Positions 39,571 through 50,857 of a DNA stretch of 64,000 nt are shown piece by piece. A model generated the notes under the pieces. That model was not told the DNA's origin. It did no database searches and was given only the letters and a program-made list of their open reading frames with translations. Numbering within the stretch: position 1 is the first letter of the stretch; each line of letters begins with the position of its first letter. A program made the translations under genes and the position numbers. Source of the stretch: Tetrapyrgos nigripes (lineage: Eukaryota; Basidiomycota; Agaricomycetes; Agaricales; Campanellaceae); assembly GCA_013368315.1 (NCBI GenBank), contig JAACJM010000031.1, positions 248,001 to 312,000 of the forward strand. Reading direction: 5' to 3'.

Positions 39571-42004
39571 GAATGGACTTGCGCAGTGAGCGCGCGCGGC
39601 AGGCTTATGCAATCAAGTCACGTGCTCTGTGGTTTTGGTGGGTGAATAGCATTTAGTGAAAAGCAGTGTCGCGAGATCTGCTATATTGGATCTGTAAGAC
39701 AGTCTCAGAAGCAGACGCTGCTGCCAAACAGCTGTTTGACCTCTTGCCCATGTCCACCTGATGCCCCATACCTCTCGTTGCGTGCTTTCCTCTCCCCTCT
39801 GCGCGCATTTCTGTTTCCCTCCGTTCTTCACTCCTCTAAAGTCCAACTGTCCTGCCCTTAAGCACTGGTCACGAGTTGGTTGAAAAATGCTGAAGCCGCG
39901 AAAACAACCTCACTCAACTGCTTCTTTCTACACCATCATGGCAGTCTCTTCTTCCTCCTTTCTCTTATGGGAACATCTTCAGTTTCTAATGGTGCATTTT
40001 CAAAGTGTTTTCTGCTCTGCTGCTAACAATTCCTTGACACTTCTGCTTGCAGAACGCAATTGGCACGATGGGATTTTGGGTTAAGCATTTATGATTATCA
40101 TTCTAAGGTGTGTACAATGAACTGTAATACCATAACTTGCATTAACCATTGTTCATCTAGGCCTCCTGTCTTGCAGTACAGTTGTTGTCAGTGTCGAAAT
40201 TGACTTACAGGTGTGTGCGCTGGTCCATTCACAAAACTCATTGCACTATTCAAACCTCTTTCTAACTCCAGGTCTCCTTTCAATCTCTTCAACCCTGCAA
40301 GTCTGTCCACACTTCTCCTCTTGAGTCTGTTTACACCGGTATGTTGTGTTGTCATTCTGATGTCAATGTTATGTCACCTACATAAATTCTTATAATCTTT
40401 TGGCTCCATACGGTCACTGTGCCAAGTCCTTAATTTGGTATTCATGTACCCTGTCTTGTTTTTACTGTAGTCCTAAATAAATACATTTTCTTTCATACAA
40501 ATCTGTGTCCTACTGGAATGGAATAAGAAAAATGGGACAGAACAGTATTTGCAAACAACCCATTGATGAGGAAAGCTTGGTCCCTAATGCAGCTTGAAGA
40601 AGTGTCAGCACAACATAATTCAACATCAGAGCAAGAATTAGAGCCCCTCATCCTGGTGAGATATGAGGAACATTGCCAGGACATCTACTCTCCAAAACTG
40701 GTGCTGGGATAGGGGACTGCCAGCTCAGCACGACCTCAAAAGGATTAGATCTGAGGTTTCTTTGATTTGCTTGTGGTAATATGTCATCAACCTCACTGCG
40801 ACATCCTGTTCGTTCTGTGGTGTAGTCACTAGTTAGTAACATGGGGTCTGGGAAGCATATGTGAGGAACTCACAAACTGAAATGGGCAAGTAGTCGCTCG
40901 TAGACAGACAGTAATAATGATCATTAGAAATGATGTATTAGCAGTCTGTTAATAACTCAGGTGCTTTTTGGGACTCACTTTTTTCAATAGATTTGATTAA
41001 TTGCATAATCTTCACATGGACCTTTTCGGGAAGGTAATGCAGTTTTTGCTCAACTGTCCTGACAACACTGCTGCTTCATTCTGTTATATTTCATTGTTTA
41101 AAAGCTACATACACAGTATTTCAAGCATTCTCGGTATTCTAGAGTCCTCAGAACCACCAAAAACGACCCATGTATAAGGGAAATTGACTGCAGGAAGATT
41201 ACGAAAGAATAAATCTTTGTAATCCAAATCCCAGTCCCAAGGCTCTCAATCGCAAATCGATAGACTAATGGGCAAGGTGCCATGAGCTCGAGGTCAGAGC
41301 ATTGTTTTCAGGACTGAATGACTTCAAGGACTGAATATACCAAACGGTGAAGTCAAGTCAAGTCAAATCAAGTATATGGCACTGCTCTGTAAAAGCTACA
41401 TATCTAGGTATGATGAATAGTAGCTCTACATGGATCCTACTGGATCTAGTGGGGCCACAGCAGCATCCTTGGTCTGGCTTCCTCAAAAATTTTGTGTCCA
41501 TTTTGTTCTGAATACTTGACCGACTAGATGGGCGATGAACTGCCTGAAGACATGCAGATCAAGCTGCTTCACCTGAAGATGTATATTGACAACTTACCCA
41601 GAAGTTTCCCCAAGCCTTCAAAGGGTGAAATACTGAAATATGCTCTTGTTGAACACATGTACACCAAATCTGAAGTTGGAGCCATCAACGAAACTGTCAC
41701 AAACTGCTACAGTTCTTTGTCCTCCTTCTTCATTTCCTTCGTCATTAAACCCAGAATTCCTGCATCATTCGTCTATTGCTTTTCCTCATTAGTTTATACT
41801 CAGATTCATACTCAGGAACCCTAGAACTTCTCTGTCAAACCCTATAATAACTGTCAATCATTCTTCTATGATTTGGTACCTATATCTATCCATATTTGAT
41901 TGATTATTCTCATCTTTGATGTATCATATGGCCATTCTTTCTCATCCCTTAGACTTTCTCATATATACTTGTGATATTTTGTAACTGACATCAGCAAAAC
42001 CACA

Positions 42005-42155
42005 AGGGTGTAGCAAGGGTGTAGGAGAGGGGGTCCTACTAGCTACATTTTGGTGGGGCAGCTACACCTGGGTGTAGTAGCTATAACATTTGCAAAATTA
42101 TACATGGCAACCACTATGCTACACCTACTACACTGTTGCTACAGGATGCTATCCG
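42005..42155. repeat. TGTAGCA-type foldback element 1
   Basis: GGGTGTAGCAAGGGTGTAG on the left is answered by TGCTACACCTACTACACTG and TTGCTACAGG on the right. An internal AGCTACACCTGGGTGTAGT can form its own hairpin. No clear target duplication was found. Confidence 0.5.
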
Positions 42156-43221
42156 GTACTCACTGGTCACATTCTGCACAATAAATGGAAAGAACAGTAA
42201 AAGAAGCTTTATTAGAACTACATACATACAAGAGCTATTCAGATACTGACACATGCTATACCTATACCAGTGAGCACAATACCTCACACCATGACTCTCG
42301 ACCTTCCATGCTCAGCCCTCATATACCCACCTCCAACTAGTCCCATGCTAAATGGGGTTGACATTAGACCAAATCAAACCATGAAAGACTGGGGCTTACC
42401 TTCATGTTGTGAGAGTATACTTCCAATACTGAGACCAGACTTCCAATGACAATCCTGCAAATGACACAGATGTCAACTTTAGGTGGAAAGTAAGCAAAAG
42501 ACAAGATGTACGTGTACCAAGTGATATGTCCTACATCCAACATGTTGGACTCACATTGAACCATTACACATGGAGGTGGACCATGCAAAGGGCTAAAGAG
42601 GAGGGCAGGAGAGGGAGGAAGATAACAATTAGCAGAAGAAAAGAAAGCTGCCTCAATGCAGGTGATGAATGACACACCTTTTCACAATTCCTGATCCCCA
42701 AATATTTGACCAGCTGCTGGCCTTCATAGTAACAAAAGGATACAGAGCAATGGCAGAGGTGGGATGAATATATTGCAGTCACAAACACTGAACCATGCTG
42801 AGGGCTGAGGAAAGGAATGGAGGAGGAAAGGAAGGAACAACGTGGCAACAAAAAAGTAGAACCATTCCCAAATAAAGATTTCAAACTCTGCTTCAAATTG
42901 ACTTCAATGATTTTTGACATGTTGGCCTGTTCTTTCTGACTATCCTCCACACTCCACCTATTGTCCTTCCCCAACCCAAGTAACTCTGTGGCAGCCAGTC
43001 AAATATCATTCACCACATGTTTCTTACTTCCACACCTTTCTCACAACAGGCAACAGTATTTTTGTGCATGTGTGCTAGGGGTGTTATTCCAGTGGTGACT
43101 GTTATTGGGAAAAGATTCATAAAAGGATGTTAGGCTGAAGTTATCAATTGAACCTGCAGCACAACATATCTAGGTAAAAAAAACTTTGGAGACAGAGTAA
43201 AAATAGTTACTGGGTGTATGT

Positions 43222-43365
43222 AGTTTTGGTGTAGCAGGGTGTAGCAAAATGAGAATTTTGTTGAGAACTTTGTAGGTGGTGTAGCAAGGTGTAGCAGTGT
43301 TGTAGCAGGTCAAGTGCTTAAACCTGCTACACTGCTACACCTGCTACACCCCTGCTACATGATTG
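43222..43365. repeat. TGTAGCA-type foldback element 2
   Basis: Tandem GGTGTAGCA units on the left arm pair with tandem TGCTACACC units on the right arm. The tightest part is GTAGCAGGT, a ten-base loop, then ACCTGCTAC. It is related to the structure at 42005-42155 and probably belongs to the same family of short foldback repeats. Confidence 0.55.
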
Positions 43366-46008
43366 TGGATTTGCTGATGGATTCCCCAGTTCGTTCACTT
43401 CGTCTCTACACTGTACATCTGTCTACACAGTGTTGAGCCTAGTCAGCTAGCTCATCCCTTTTATCTCTACTTCAATCTATTATATGTTCTTGTCTTTTGA
43501 GTGACCTGGGTGGTTTATTTGAGTGTATCGACAACCTTGACACTTGAACAAACTCTCTTACACCCACCTCACTATCTCGAATTCTCTTTCCTTTCCAATC
43601 TCCATTTCATCTTATATCTCAAGCATTGTGTTCCTTCATTGCAATTCAGTTTTCCATCAATTGCTGGCAGATACTACTTCGAGTAGACTGCAAATCCACT
43701 GTGTACTTTGAGTAACCAGTGTAGCAACAATCGTCCCTCCCCTCTGTGTATCTCATTCACTCTGGCTACTGCTTTCTCACATCTTCACTTTGAACCTCCA
43801 TATAATCTGCTTGAATACTACCAACCTCTTCCTCTTCTGCTTTCCCTACGACATACCTGTTACTGGTATGGTCACAGACAAGGAATTAGGGCCGATCCTT
43901 GGAGTTATGATCAAAACTTTGTGTGTACAAAGTGTTGGGTTTGGAAACTGATACCAGGTGATGTTATTCTATCCATCTACTTGTACCTACAAGTCACCTT
44001 TGACCTCAATACTGACACTGCCCAAGCCCTTTTCTTTCTACTGTAAAAACCTTGAAGATGAAGATTGTGTGTCTGATTTGAAAAGAGAAGTTTATTTTCT
44101 GTGCAAAAGGTTAAGTTTTTCCTCCATAAAAGATTACCATTATTGGTTGAAAATGAATAGAGTATTTACACAAAAAAAGCAAAGAAACACTTTATCTTTT
44201 CTATATCTGAAAGAATACTTTATTTTTCCAATAAACAATGACTTTTTGGGGTAACAAAGACAAAGAGATTTAAATCCTGTTTCATGTAATAAACTTTTTC
44301 TTTTTCATTCCAAAAACAAAACACCCAATTGGCACCCGAATATCGGGCGTTGAGTGCCCACCAGTGTATGGTTATCGCACGACAATGAGCGACAAACACC
44401 TAATCATCATACAGTTATCGCATGACAATGAGCAACAAACACCTACTCATCGTACACTTGTCACCAATGACCATCTGTAGATCATGCATAGTCATATGAA
44501 GATGGTAGATTATTTGTTGAAGTGGCACTGGAAATACTATATTCACTCAGAGCTAAGCTTGACACTACTTAGTACATTGGAGGGTACCCATTGGTTATAA
44601 AGGTAGTAATGGATGCAAACCCCTGATCATCCTTTGGGTCTGGACTACTTCCAATGCATCCTAGATCCTAGACCCCAACCAGAGTTTCCATCTTCTAATC
44701 CTTCTGTGAATTTCATAGACTCGTGCCGAAATGAAAGCTCTGGCTTTATAAGTGGGGAAGTGCCTCTAGTGACAATGGCCATTGACAGTGTAAACAGGCT
44801 GCAATTGGGCTGCAAACAGTTGCTGGGTGATCGTCATGAGGATTGCCAGTATTTCGGAGATTTTAGAGAGTTTGGTCGACTAGAAAAGGATGACAGCGAG
44901 GTCCTTGGGCAACACCCATACCTATAGCACTGAACTGGGCAATATGCTCGGCGAGGAAAGAACGGAAGAACCGAATAAAGAGAGAATAAGAGTTGATTCA
45001 ACTATTGAATAACTATCAAAGAAGCGTGTAAGTACTACTAAGTACGATCATAAAGGTGAAGTTCAACAGATCAACGTGCTTCTGGAGTATATAATGCAGC
45101 CAGACGCTATGAACATGTTTACAAGGGAGACAACAGAAGAGTCTCCACCACAAGAATCTGGTATGCCTATGGAAGTCAACTCTTAAGGAATCTAGGGAAG
45201 ATCAGGACCTTTGGCAGGGGTTCTTGACAACCAGAAACTTTTAGAGGGATTTTTGAATCCTTTTCGGACAGCTATTTCGGACAGCTATGGCTTGGATATT
45301 TCGTATTGGACAGACGACTCAACGTTTGACATGTGGAAGTCGTGTACCCCTTTTCTCTGGTGGGTTGACTAGGAATACAAGGCTGCAATATCAAGGCTAT
45401 GTATCATATTTGGAAGAGGTGATTGGGAAAGCTGGATTTGGAAACCCTTCAAAGAGATTTTGACCACCTTACACGCTTTGGGCTGAGTCAATCACATTTC
45501 CTATTTCATTTTGTTTATGGATCTCGATGTGGATAACCTACAGCAGGTTCTCTGTCTCATTCCTGGTCGAACAGAGGGCCAAGACGGATGTACCAACTTG
45601 GATTCAAGATCTCAGATATCATTTTCCTCTCATCTCGAACTCTTTCATCTTATTTGTCATTGACTCTTTTCAGCTTTTGCAAATTTCGACATTCAACTTA
45701 GTTTCACACAAAGATTCAAGACACACTCATTCACTCTACACAAAAAATACAAAATCTGCGATGGATACAATGGAAAAAAAAATACATAAAATCGATTAAA
45801 GTCTGTAGGGAGACGATGAGAGACGAGTGTCCAAGAAAATGATGCTACAAGTCCATTTGTGCGACCAACATATGCCACAATCAACAAGTCAACGATAATG
45901 AAGACATCAAACTCAGGGCATCGACAATGCCTAGACAAGGAAGTCCCAGTTGCCGGTAAACTTACACTTAGTGAAGTCTTTTGGAGCCACTGGAAAGTTT
46001 AATCAGTA

Positions 46009-47030
46009 TCAAAATCCTTTGGAGGAAATTTGGAGCTTACACCATGTGTGCCCATGATGGAACAGCATGAATGTATTGCCCATGAACTCATAGGGACAGA
46101 ATGATGGGTCCCTCAAGTCCTTCAAGGAACAATTCATTCCCGCCTTCCACTGACACACTAGACACGATATTTGGAACTGCTGCCAAGACTGGCTCACAGT
46201 CTTTTCAAAGACACAGGGTAGCCTGTGCCTCGCACACCATTCACAAGGAAACCTTGGGATATCGTAAATAATCCCAGGTGTGGTGTTAATACAGAAATTT
46301 CCAATGTTTTTAGCCACATTGGAAGGGCTGAGGTGAGGCATTGGGGTGGTTGACTGATAATCATGGAGTGGACGAACGACATACCCAGAATTCTGGATAT
46401 GTCTTTCACGGTTCAAGACACTAGGGAGATGAATGATAAATAAAATATCAGAAAAAGAAATACTTGGTGAAAGGGGATCTCACCTTAGCGCCCTGTCAGC
46501 TGTTGAGGGGGACTCAATGTTTCAGTTGTTGGCGAAGGGATTTTCAGTGACGTTGTTGTCATCCTGGAAGTTGAAGACAGGAACAGGGGTGCAGGAGTTG
46601 CTAGATCAGACTGGATCATGACAAAGGAGAATTTGAGACTGTTCAAATGACAAATCTCAATTAGATGGCTGGACAAATCCCTCAGGTAGCACTGGACCAG
46701 AATCTTCTTGAGGGTTTTTCACCCTGAACTGTCTGGATTTGTGCAGTTTCATCATTGGAACAGTCTCCTCTGCAGTCTCCTCATCGGCCTCACAAATCAC
46801 TCTCGCTTTTCCCTTTCCCTTTCCTTTCTCCTTCTTCTTCCCGTATGATGACTCTTCCTCATGTTCCTTCTCTTTTTGAAGACGACGGTGTTGAGCACTG
46901 GATGCACGTTTACAAGATGATGACAACGCTTGTGGAGAAACATCGGGAGCAGTTTTGGGAGCCTTTTGAGAAGGCTGGGATGGTTGGGAGTGATGGTGTT
47001 TGCGAAGACATTTGGCAAGAGAGAGATCAT
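46009..47030 (-). CDS. hypothetical Cys-rich protein carried by the CACTA-like element
   Basis: Not a known gene. Two overlapping minus-strand open parts suggest one split gene. The upstream part (about 46657-46926) is a Lys/Glu-rich linker (GKKKEKGKGKGKARVICEAD) followed by KSRQFRVKNPQEDSGPVLPE. The downstream part (46009-46416) has a cysteine cluster C-x2-C-x5-C followed after about 20 residues by C-x2-C-x6-C (CEWCARHRLPC ... CLVCQWKAGMNC), reminiscent of fungal zinc-binuclear clusters but with different spacing. The joining intron and the true start are not resolved. The position between the long inverted repeats suggests transposon cargo or an accessory gene. Confidence 0.35.
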
Positions 47031-48347
47031 CTTTGGACTCTACCTCTTCGTCGCAATCTTGAGGTACCAGAGAGGGACGATGGGTCAGTGATCCTATTGA
47101 GACAATGTTGAGATTGTCATCGAAGAGCTGTCAGGGGAAAGTTGGGAGATGTATGCCTTTATGGCCGTTGTAATGTATGTATAGATAGATGGATGTACCC
47201 TCCAACTGTAATATCTATGCTTCCGTATATCTTTCCGATCATATCCGATTCTTTTCCGAACTTCTTTTCCTTTTATTTCAAACTTCATTCCCTTCCATCC
47301 CGAACACTTTCCGATCATTCATTTCCGATTTCATATCCGAGCTCCACTATTAATCTCCACACACAGATCCTATCCGGGAACTCGTGATTCATTTCGGATA
47401 ACTACCGGATAGCTCGTATCTAATCTCCAAAGCTACTCCACTTCATCTCCAATCCGTTCCACTTTGTTTCCACTTTGTTCCGCAGTGCTCCATCCATCTC
47501 CAATAGCACCATGTGCTTTTCCTTCATTTCCAAACCATTCCTATCTTACTCCTATTCATTCCGATAGTTTCCGAAGTAGTACTTAAGCTAGCAACTTTGT
47601 AGTAGATAGCTTAAGTCTAAAATCGAATTAGCTGGTCTCCTAACTTCATCCGACTTCAGACAACAAAGTACCATCCTAACGGATTCCATTCCATGTCTTC
47701 CCTATACTTCATTTCCAGAGACTACTGGTTCCGCCCGGGTCCGTCTTCATCCTTTCCTAAAACTCCAACAAGACTTCCGCTCGGGTCCGACGTGTTTCCT
47801 AACGCTAGGATCCGCCCAGACTTAACACCAACTGAGGAAAGGTACCACTGCTTTGCATGGCAGGCAAGATACGAGGCCCTTTGGAAGTAAGGGAATATAG
47901 CTATTGAAACATATAGATGTATGCCACTCAGGGATTAGCTGAACGAGATTTGATAATGTATGTATAGATGGGTTTACCCTCCAATGTTGTGTCAAGCTTA
48001 AGCTTGATCTGAGTGAATATAGTGTTTCAAATGCCACTTCAGGAAATAATCTACCATCTTCATACGACCATGCACAATCATCAATGACAAGTGTACAATG
48101 ATTAGGTGTTTGTTGCTCATTGTCGTGCGATAATCGTACACTGGTGGGCACTCAATGCCCAATATTCAGGCGCCAATTGGGCGTTTTGTTTTCGGAATGA
48201 AAAAGAAAAAGTTTATTACATGAAACAGAATTTAAATCTCTTTGTCTTTGTTACCCCAGAAAGGCGTTGTTTATTGGAAACATAAAGTAATCTTTCAGAT
48301 ATAGAAAAGACAAAGTGTTTCTTTGCTTTTTTTGTGTAAATACTCTA

Positions 48348-48980
48348 CAGTCATCTTGGAGTCCTTGAGCCAAAACATCTTGTCTGATGTATAAGTTTCC
48401 ACAACCTCAATATAAATGAAATTGAGGTATACCAGTATCTACTTCAGTATCTTAGGACTATTCTAGAGAGCATTAAGTAGAATTTACGAATCGTTGAAGC
48501 TATCCTATGGGTAGATTTGTGAGCTACTCAAAATGTCACGATTTTGGAGTCCTTGAGCCAGTGTGACATTGCTTAGTCCGTGGGGTTATGATAGACATGC
48601 GTGTCATGCTCCCTGACCATGGGTTTCTTTTTCGCTGCCAAATGCTCCTTTGAGCTGACTTCCTGACCCAAAATGTGGTCTGGGCCAAGGAGGAGATGTA
48701 TTTGCATATACCAGACCAAACTTTGGCCCAATATCTTAGCCTTAATGGATATAGAAACAAGAACCAGATGTTTTCATGTTGCGCGAACACATAATTTAGG
48801 CATTAATCTGAGCCTGGTGGGCAAGACTCTGGGGTATCTCACTTCAAATTTTGCAGAAACATGGCTTAACAAGTCTAAAACATCCCAGTATATACAAAGA
48901 TACGCAGGAATGGGATTTTTACCTAAATAATGCCTTTTGGATCAAGGACTCCCACTGGCTCAAGGACTCCAAGATGACTG
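48348..48980. mobile_element. Tc1/mariner-type element nested in the CACTA right arm
   Basis: 633 bp bounded by perfect 25-bp terminal inverted repeats (CAGTCATCTTGGAGTCCTTG...) and a TA duplication (48346-48347 and 48981-48982). Comparison with the intact left CACTA arm (around 44155-44165) shows the unoccupied site ACTCTATTC on the matching strand, so the insertion is exact. A diverged internal copy of the end repeat occurs near 48541-48565. The minus strand has weak protein-like blocks (HLAAKKKPMVREHDTHVYHN) but no intact transposase, so it is non-autonomous. Confidence 0.85.
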
Positions 48981-49199
48981 TATTCATTTTCAACCAATAA
49001 TGGTAATCTTTTATGGAGGAAAAACTTAACCTTCTGCACAGAAAATAAACTTCTCTTTTCAAATCAGACACACAATCTTCATCTTCAAGGTTTTTACAGT
49101 AGAAAGAAAAGGGCTCGGGCAGTGTGAGGAAACTGTTGTCAGGATCACTGGACCCTTGTTTTTCCAAGAATACGGCACACATACCCCACATTCCTCCAT

Positions 49200-49292
49200 T
49201 ATTCTTGAACCCAATCTCTGACTTTGAAGTAAACTCAGTTTATGCCACCTCAATGGACTGAATCTGCTGATCCAACTTGAGCTATAGTGCCA
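49200..49292 (-). repeat. SINE-like Pol III promoter relic
   Basis: On the minus strand TAGCTCAAGTTGG (49272-49284) resembles a tRNA A box, and GGGTTCAAGAAT (49201-49212) a weak B box, about 60 bases apart. It shares GGCACTATAGCTCA with the better tRNA-like sequence at 49606-49677. It is perhaps an old tRNA-derived SINE. Confidence 0.3.
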
Positions 49293-49605
49293 TGTATTGA
49301 GACAGAGCTTGACTCCACTTGAGCACCATTTTGCCCAAGCCACCAAGGCTAATCTCAATGACTTGGAATCACAAATAACACAAATAACACAATGATAACA
49401 CATAACAAACATAAGATTCCAAGTGGCAGTGATCAGCCCAACATCCCCTTCCCAATTAGAGATGTTGACCTCCTGGTCAACAAGTTGCTATAAGCACTTT
49501 ATATCATTTTGTTTTACCTGAGTTAGTAAGCCATGAGAATGGACTTTTTCCCTTGCAGTGGGCTCCAGATAATGAATATGCTTATGACCACAAGTTAAAC
49601 AGAAG

Positions 49606-49677
49606 TGGCTCTATGGGGATTTGAACCCCAGACCTCCACATATGGCCTGTGTTGCTCTAACCACTGAGCTATAGTGC
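49606..49677 (-). other. tRNA-like sequence (tRNA pseudogene or SINE head)
   Basis: The minus strand reads TATAGCTCAGTGGTTAGAGC, with a canonical D-arm and A box, and GGGGTTCAAATCCCC, a perfect T-arm and B box. The 3' acceptor strand is TAGAGCC followed by A. The acceptor stem pairs at about five of seven positions. The anticodon loop would be GGCCATA (CCA at positions 34-36) but lacks the invariant U33, so a functional tRNA is unlikely. Its 5' end touches the first base of the LTR at 49678. Confidence 0.45.
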
Positions 49678-50147
49678 TGTCAAGAACGTTGTCACTTAGC
49701 AAAACCACCCAAGTCACACAATGAACAAGATAGATTCGGCGAGTTACAATGAAATGAGATAGAGAAAGAATGATAGAGACGAGAAGGGATCGAGTAGCTG
49801 ACTATGCTCGACACTGCACTGTACTAGGAGCGGAGTGGAGACGAAGTGAACAGACTAAGGAATCTAGCTACAAGATCTGCGATATATATAAGAGAGAAAT
49901 GAATATGTGAGAATGTCCATGGAGCCTAGGGATCGGAGGAGATAAGAATGTGAGTCAAGTAAGAAAATGTATATGTGAGAATGTCCATGGAGATAAAATG
50001 GGCGGAGAAGTGAGTCATAGATCGGAATGGACGATGATGAGAAGTAATTAGTATTTATGGGTTTATGGAGGGTGATAGAACGGAAAGTGAATAGGTAATA
50101 GAAGGAAATGAAGAAGAAATGAAGAAGGCGAAAGACGATTCATGACA
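49678..50147 (-). repeat. 3' LTR of the outer retrotransposon (LTR1)
   Basis: 470 bp, TGTCAAG...ATGACA on the plus strand (TGTCAT...TTGACA on the coding strand). It is homologous to the LTRs at 51808 and 59059 but clearly more diverged and about 24 bp longer, as expected for a different copy. The repeated AATATGTGAGAATGTCC-type motif and the TATATATA box are conserved. Confidence 0.9.
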
Positions 50148-50158
50148 CTACCCCCCTT

Positions 50159-50773
50159 CTAGGTCGAGCTTTCACCGGAGCTCGGAAGCCAATTGGTCCA
50201 CTGCTTCGTCCACTGTTTCCTGATCCTTTTGTCCAAACCACGTATAGTCGGCCAAGTTTCCGGTAAGTCGTTGGGGAAGGTGCCCCATCCTGTTAGGTCT
50301 GACTCACGTCCCCCCCATCCTATTCCTTCCCATGTACCCCATCCGTCGTTGTTGTTACCCCATCCGTCGTTGTCATCGACATAGTTTAATTGAGTGTTCC
50401 CTCCCCATACGCTCGCATCTCCCCATCCCAGGTTGTTTCGTTCGTTCGCTCGGAGGCTAGACCGGTAGGTAGCGCATCTCGCGCGGTGCCCTGCTCCTAA
50501 CCTGCATCGTTTTGATGACTCATGCCCTGGCCAGATGCATTGATTACATCTGCGGTGTCTTCCCGTGTGTCCCTCGTCTAATCTGCAACGTCGGCCTGAA
50601 CGTTGACCGTATCTGCAGCGTCCGGTGTTGTCCGTCAATGGGTCGATTGTCGTTGTGGTGGTAGTTGAGACTGTGATAGCGATGGGTGTAGACATGATAG
50701 AGGTGTAGTGTGAGGGTGGAGAGGTGTGATTTGGTAGGATGTGGTTGAACTCTGTTCTGTCGTTTGGTTTCAA
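50159..50773 (-). CDS. retrotransposon accessory ORF3, outer copy
   Basis: 204 codons between the end of pol and the 3' LTR, not a known protein family to me. After a Thr-rich lead (ITVSTTTTTTIDPLTDNTG) come two related Cys/His modules: CRYGQRSGRRCRLDEGHTGR and CIWPGHESSKRCRLGAGHRA, both of the form C-x7/8-C-R-L/x-x-G-H-x3-R/H-C. A Trp/Gly/Asn-rich middle (GWGNNNDGWGTWEGIGWGG) and a basic C-terminus with Trp (KRIRKQWTKQWTNWLP) follow. The stop TAG is at 50159-50161, at the polypurine tract. The reading frame is intact although gag and pol of this copy are broken. The same frame is intact in the inner copy, so it is a conserved part of the family. The modules could bind zinc and nucleic acid; this is inference. 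Confidence 0.65.
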   Translation of the reverse strand: MKPNDRTEFNHILPNHTSPPSHYTSIMSTPIAITVSTTTTTTIDPLTDNTGRCRYGQRSGRRCRLDEGHTGRHRRCNQCIWPGHESSKRCRLGAGHRARCATYRSSLRANERNNLGWGDASVWGGNTQLNYVDDNDGWGNNNDGWGTWEGIGWGGRESDLTGWGTFPNDLPETWPTIRGLDKRIRKQWTKQWTNWLPSSGESST

Positions 50774-50857
50774 TGTGTCTGCCTTTTAACGAGTTCTCGT
50801 TTGCGGTAGTGGCAGGCGGCCAAGTCGCCGTTCGTTAGGTTGTGACAGTAGACGCTG

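Larger units (their letters stand above)
37571..39657. mobile_element. Mutator-like (MULE) DNA transposon, non-autonomous
   Basis: Terminal inverted repeats of about 170 bp: 37571-37745 (ACTAAACGCTATTCACCCAC...) matches in inverse the segment 39055-39172 plus 39571-39657. A perfect 9-bp target duplication GAAAAGCAG flanks it (37562-37570 and 39658-39666). Long inverted repeats with a 9-bp duplication are the hallmark of Mutator-like elements. The right repeat is interrupted by a hAT-like MITE. The only coding content is a degenerate DNA-binding part of a transposase, so it must depend on a complete relative to move. Confidence 0.88.
39667..44015. other. AT-rich repeat-type region without recognised genes
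   Basis: Open frames are short, with no domain I recognise. The stretch is rich in T and C runs and holds two TGTAGCA foldback structures (42005-42155, 43222-43365). It contains the second copy of the 21-bp motif shared with 37427-37447 (40823-40843). It is probably old transposon debris. Confidence 0.45.
44016..49124. mobile_element. CACTA-like (CMC) DNA transposon, non-autonomous
   Basis: Left arm 44016 to about 44590 (CACTGCCCAAGCCCTTTTCT...) is repeated inverted at about 47960-49124, once the nested element at 48348-48980 is removed. The ends are CACTG, and the 3-bp duplication TGA flanks both sides (44013-44015 and 49125-49127), as expected for CACTA/EnSpm elements. The left arm holds an extra tandem copy of about 45 bp (ATCGCATGACAATGAGCAAC region) that the right arm lacks. 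Subterminal sequence at 47200-47640 is crowded with short TTTCCGA-type repeats, as in many CACTA elements. No transposase domain was recognised; one Cys-rich reading frame lies inside. Confidence 0.75.

Noticed and set aside
44613..44927. 104-codon frame next to the left CACTA arm as a gene
   Set aside because: No homology recognised, no exon partners, and it begins inside the end of the inverted repeat. Chance cannot be excluded.
47195..47640. CRISPR-like or satellite array of TTTCCGA units
   Set aside because: Units are irregular in spacing and sequence, the genome is eukaryotic, and the position fits subterminal repeats of a CACTA element.
49606..49677. Functional tRNA-Trp gene
   Set aside because: The anticodon position would read CCA, but U33 is missing, the acceptor stem has two mismatches and there is no intron. 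A tRNA-derived repeat is more likely.
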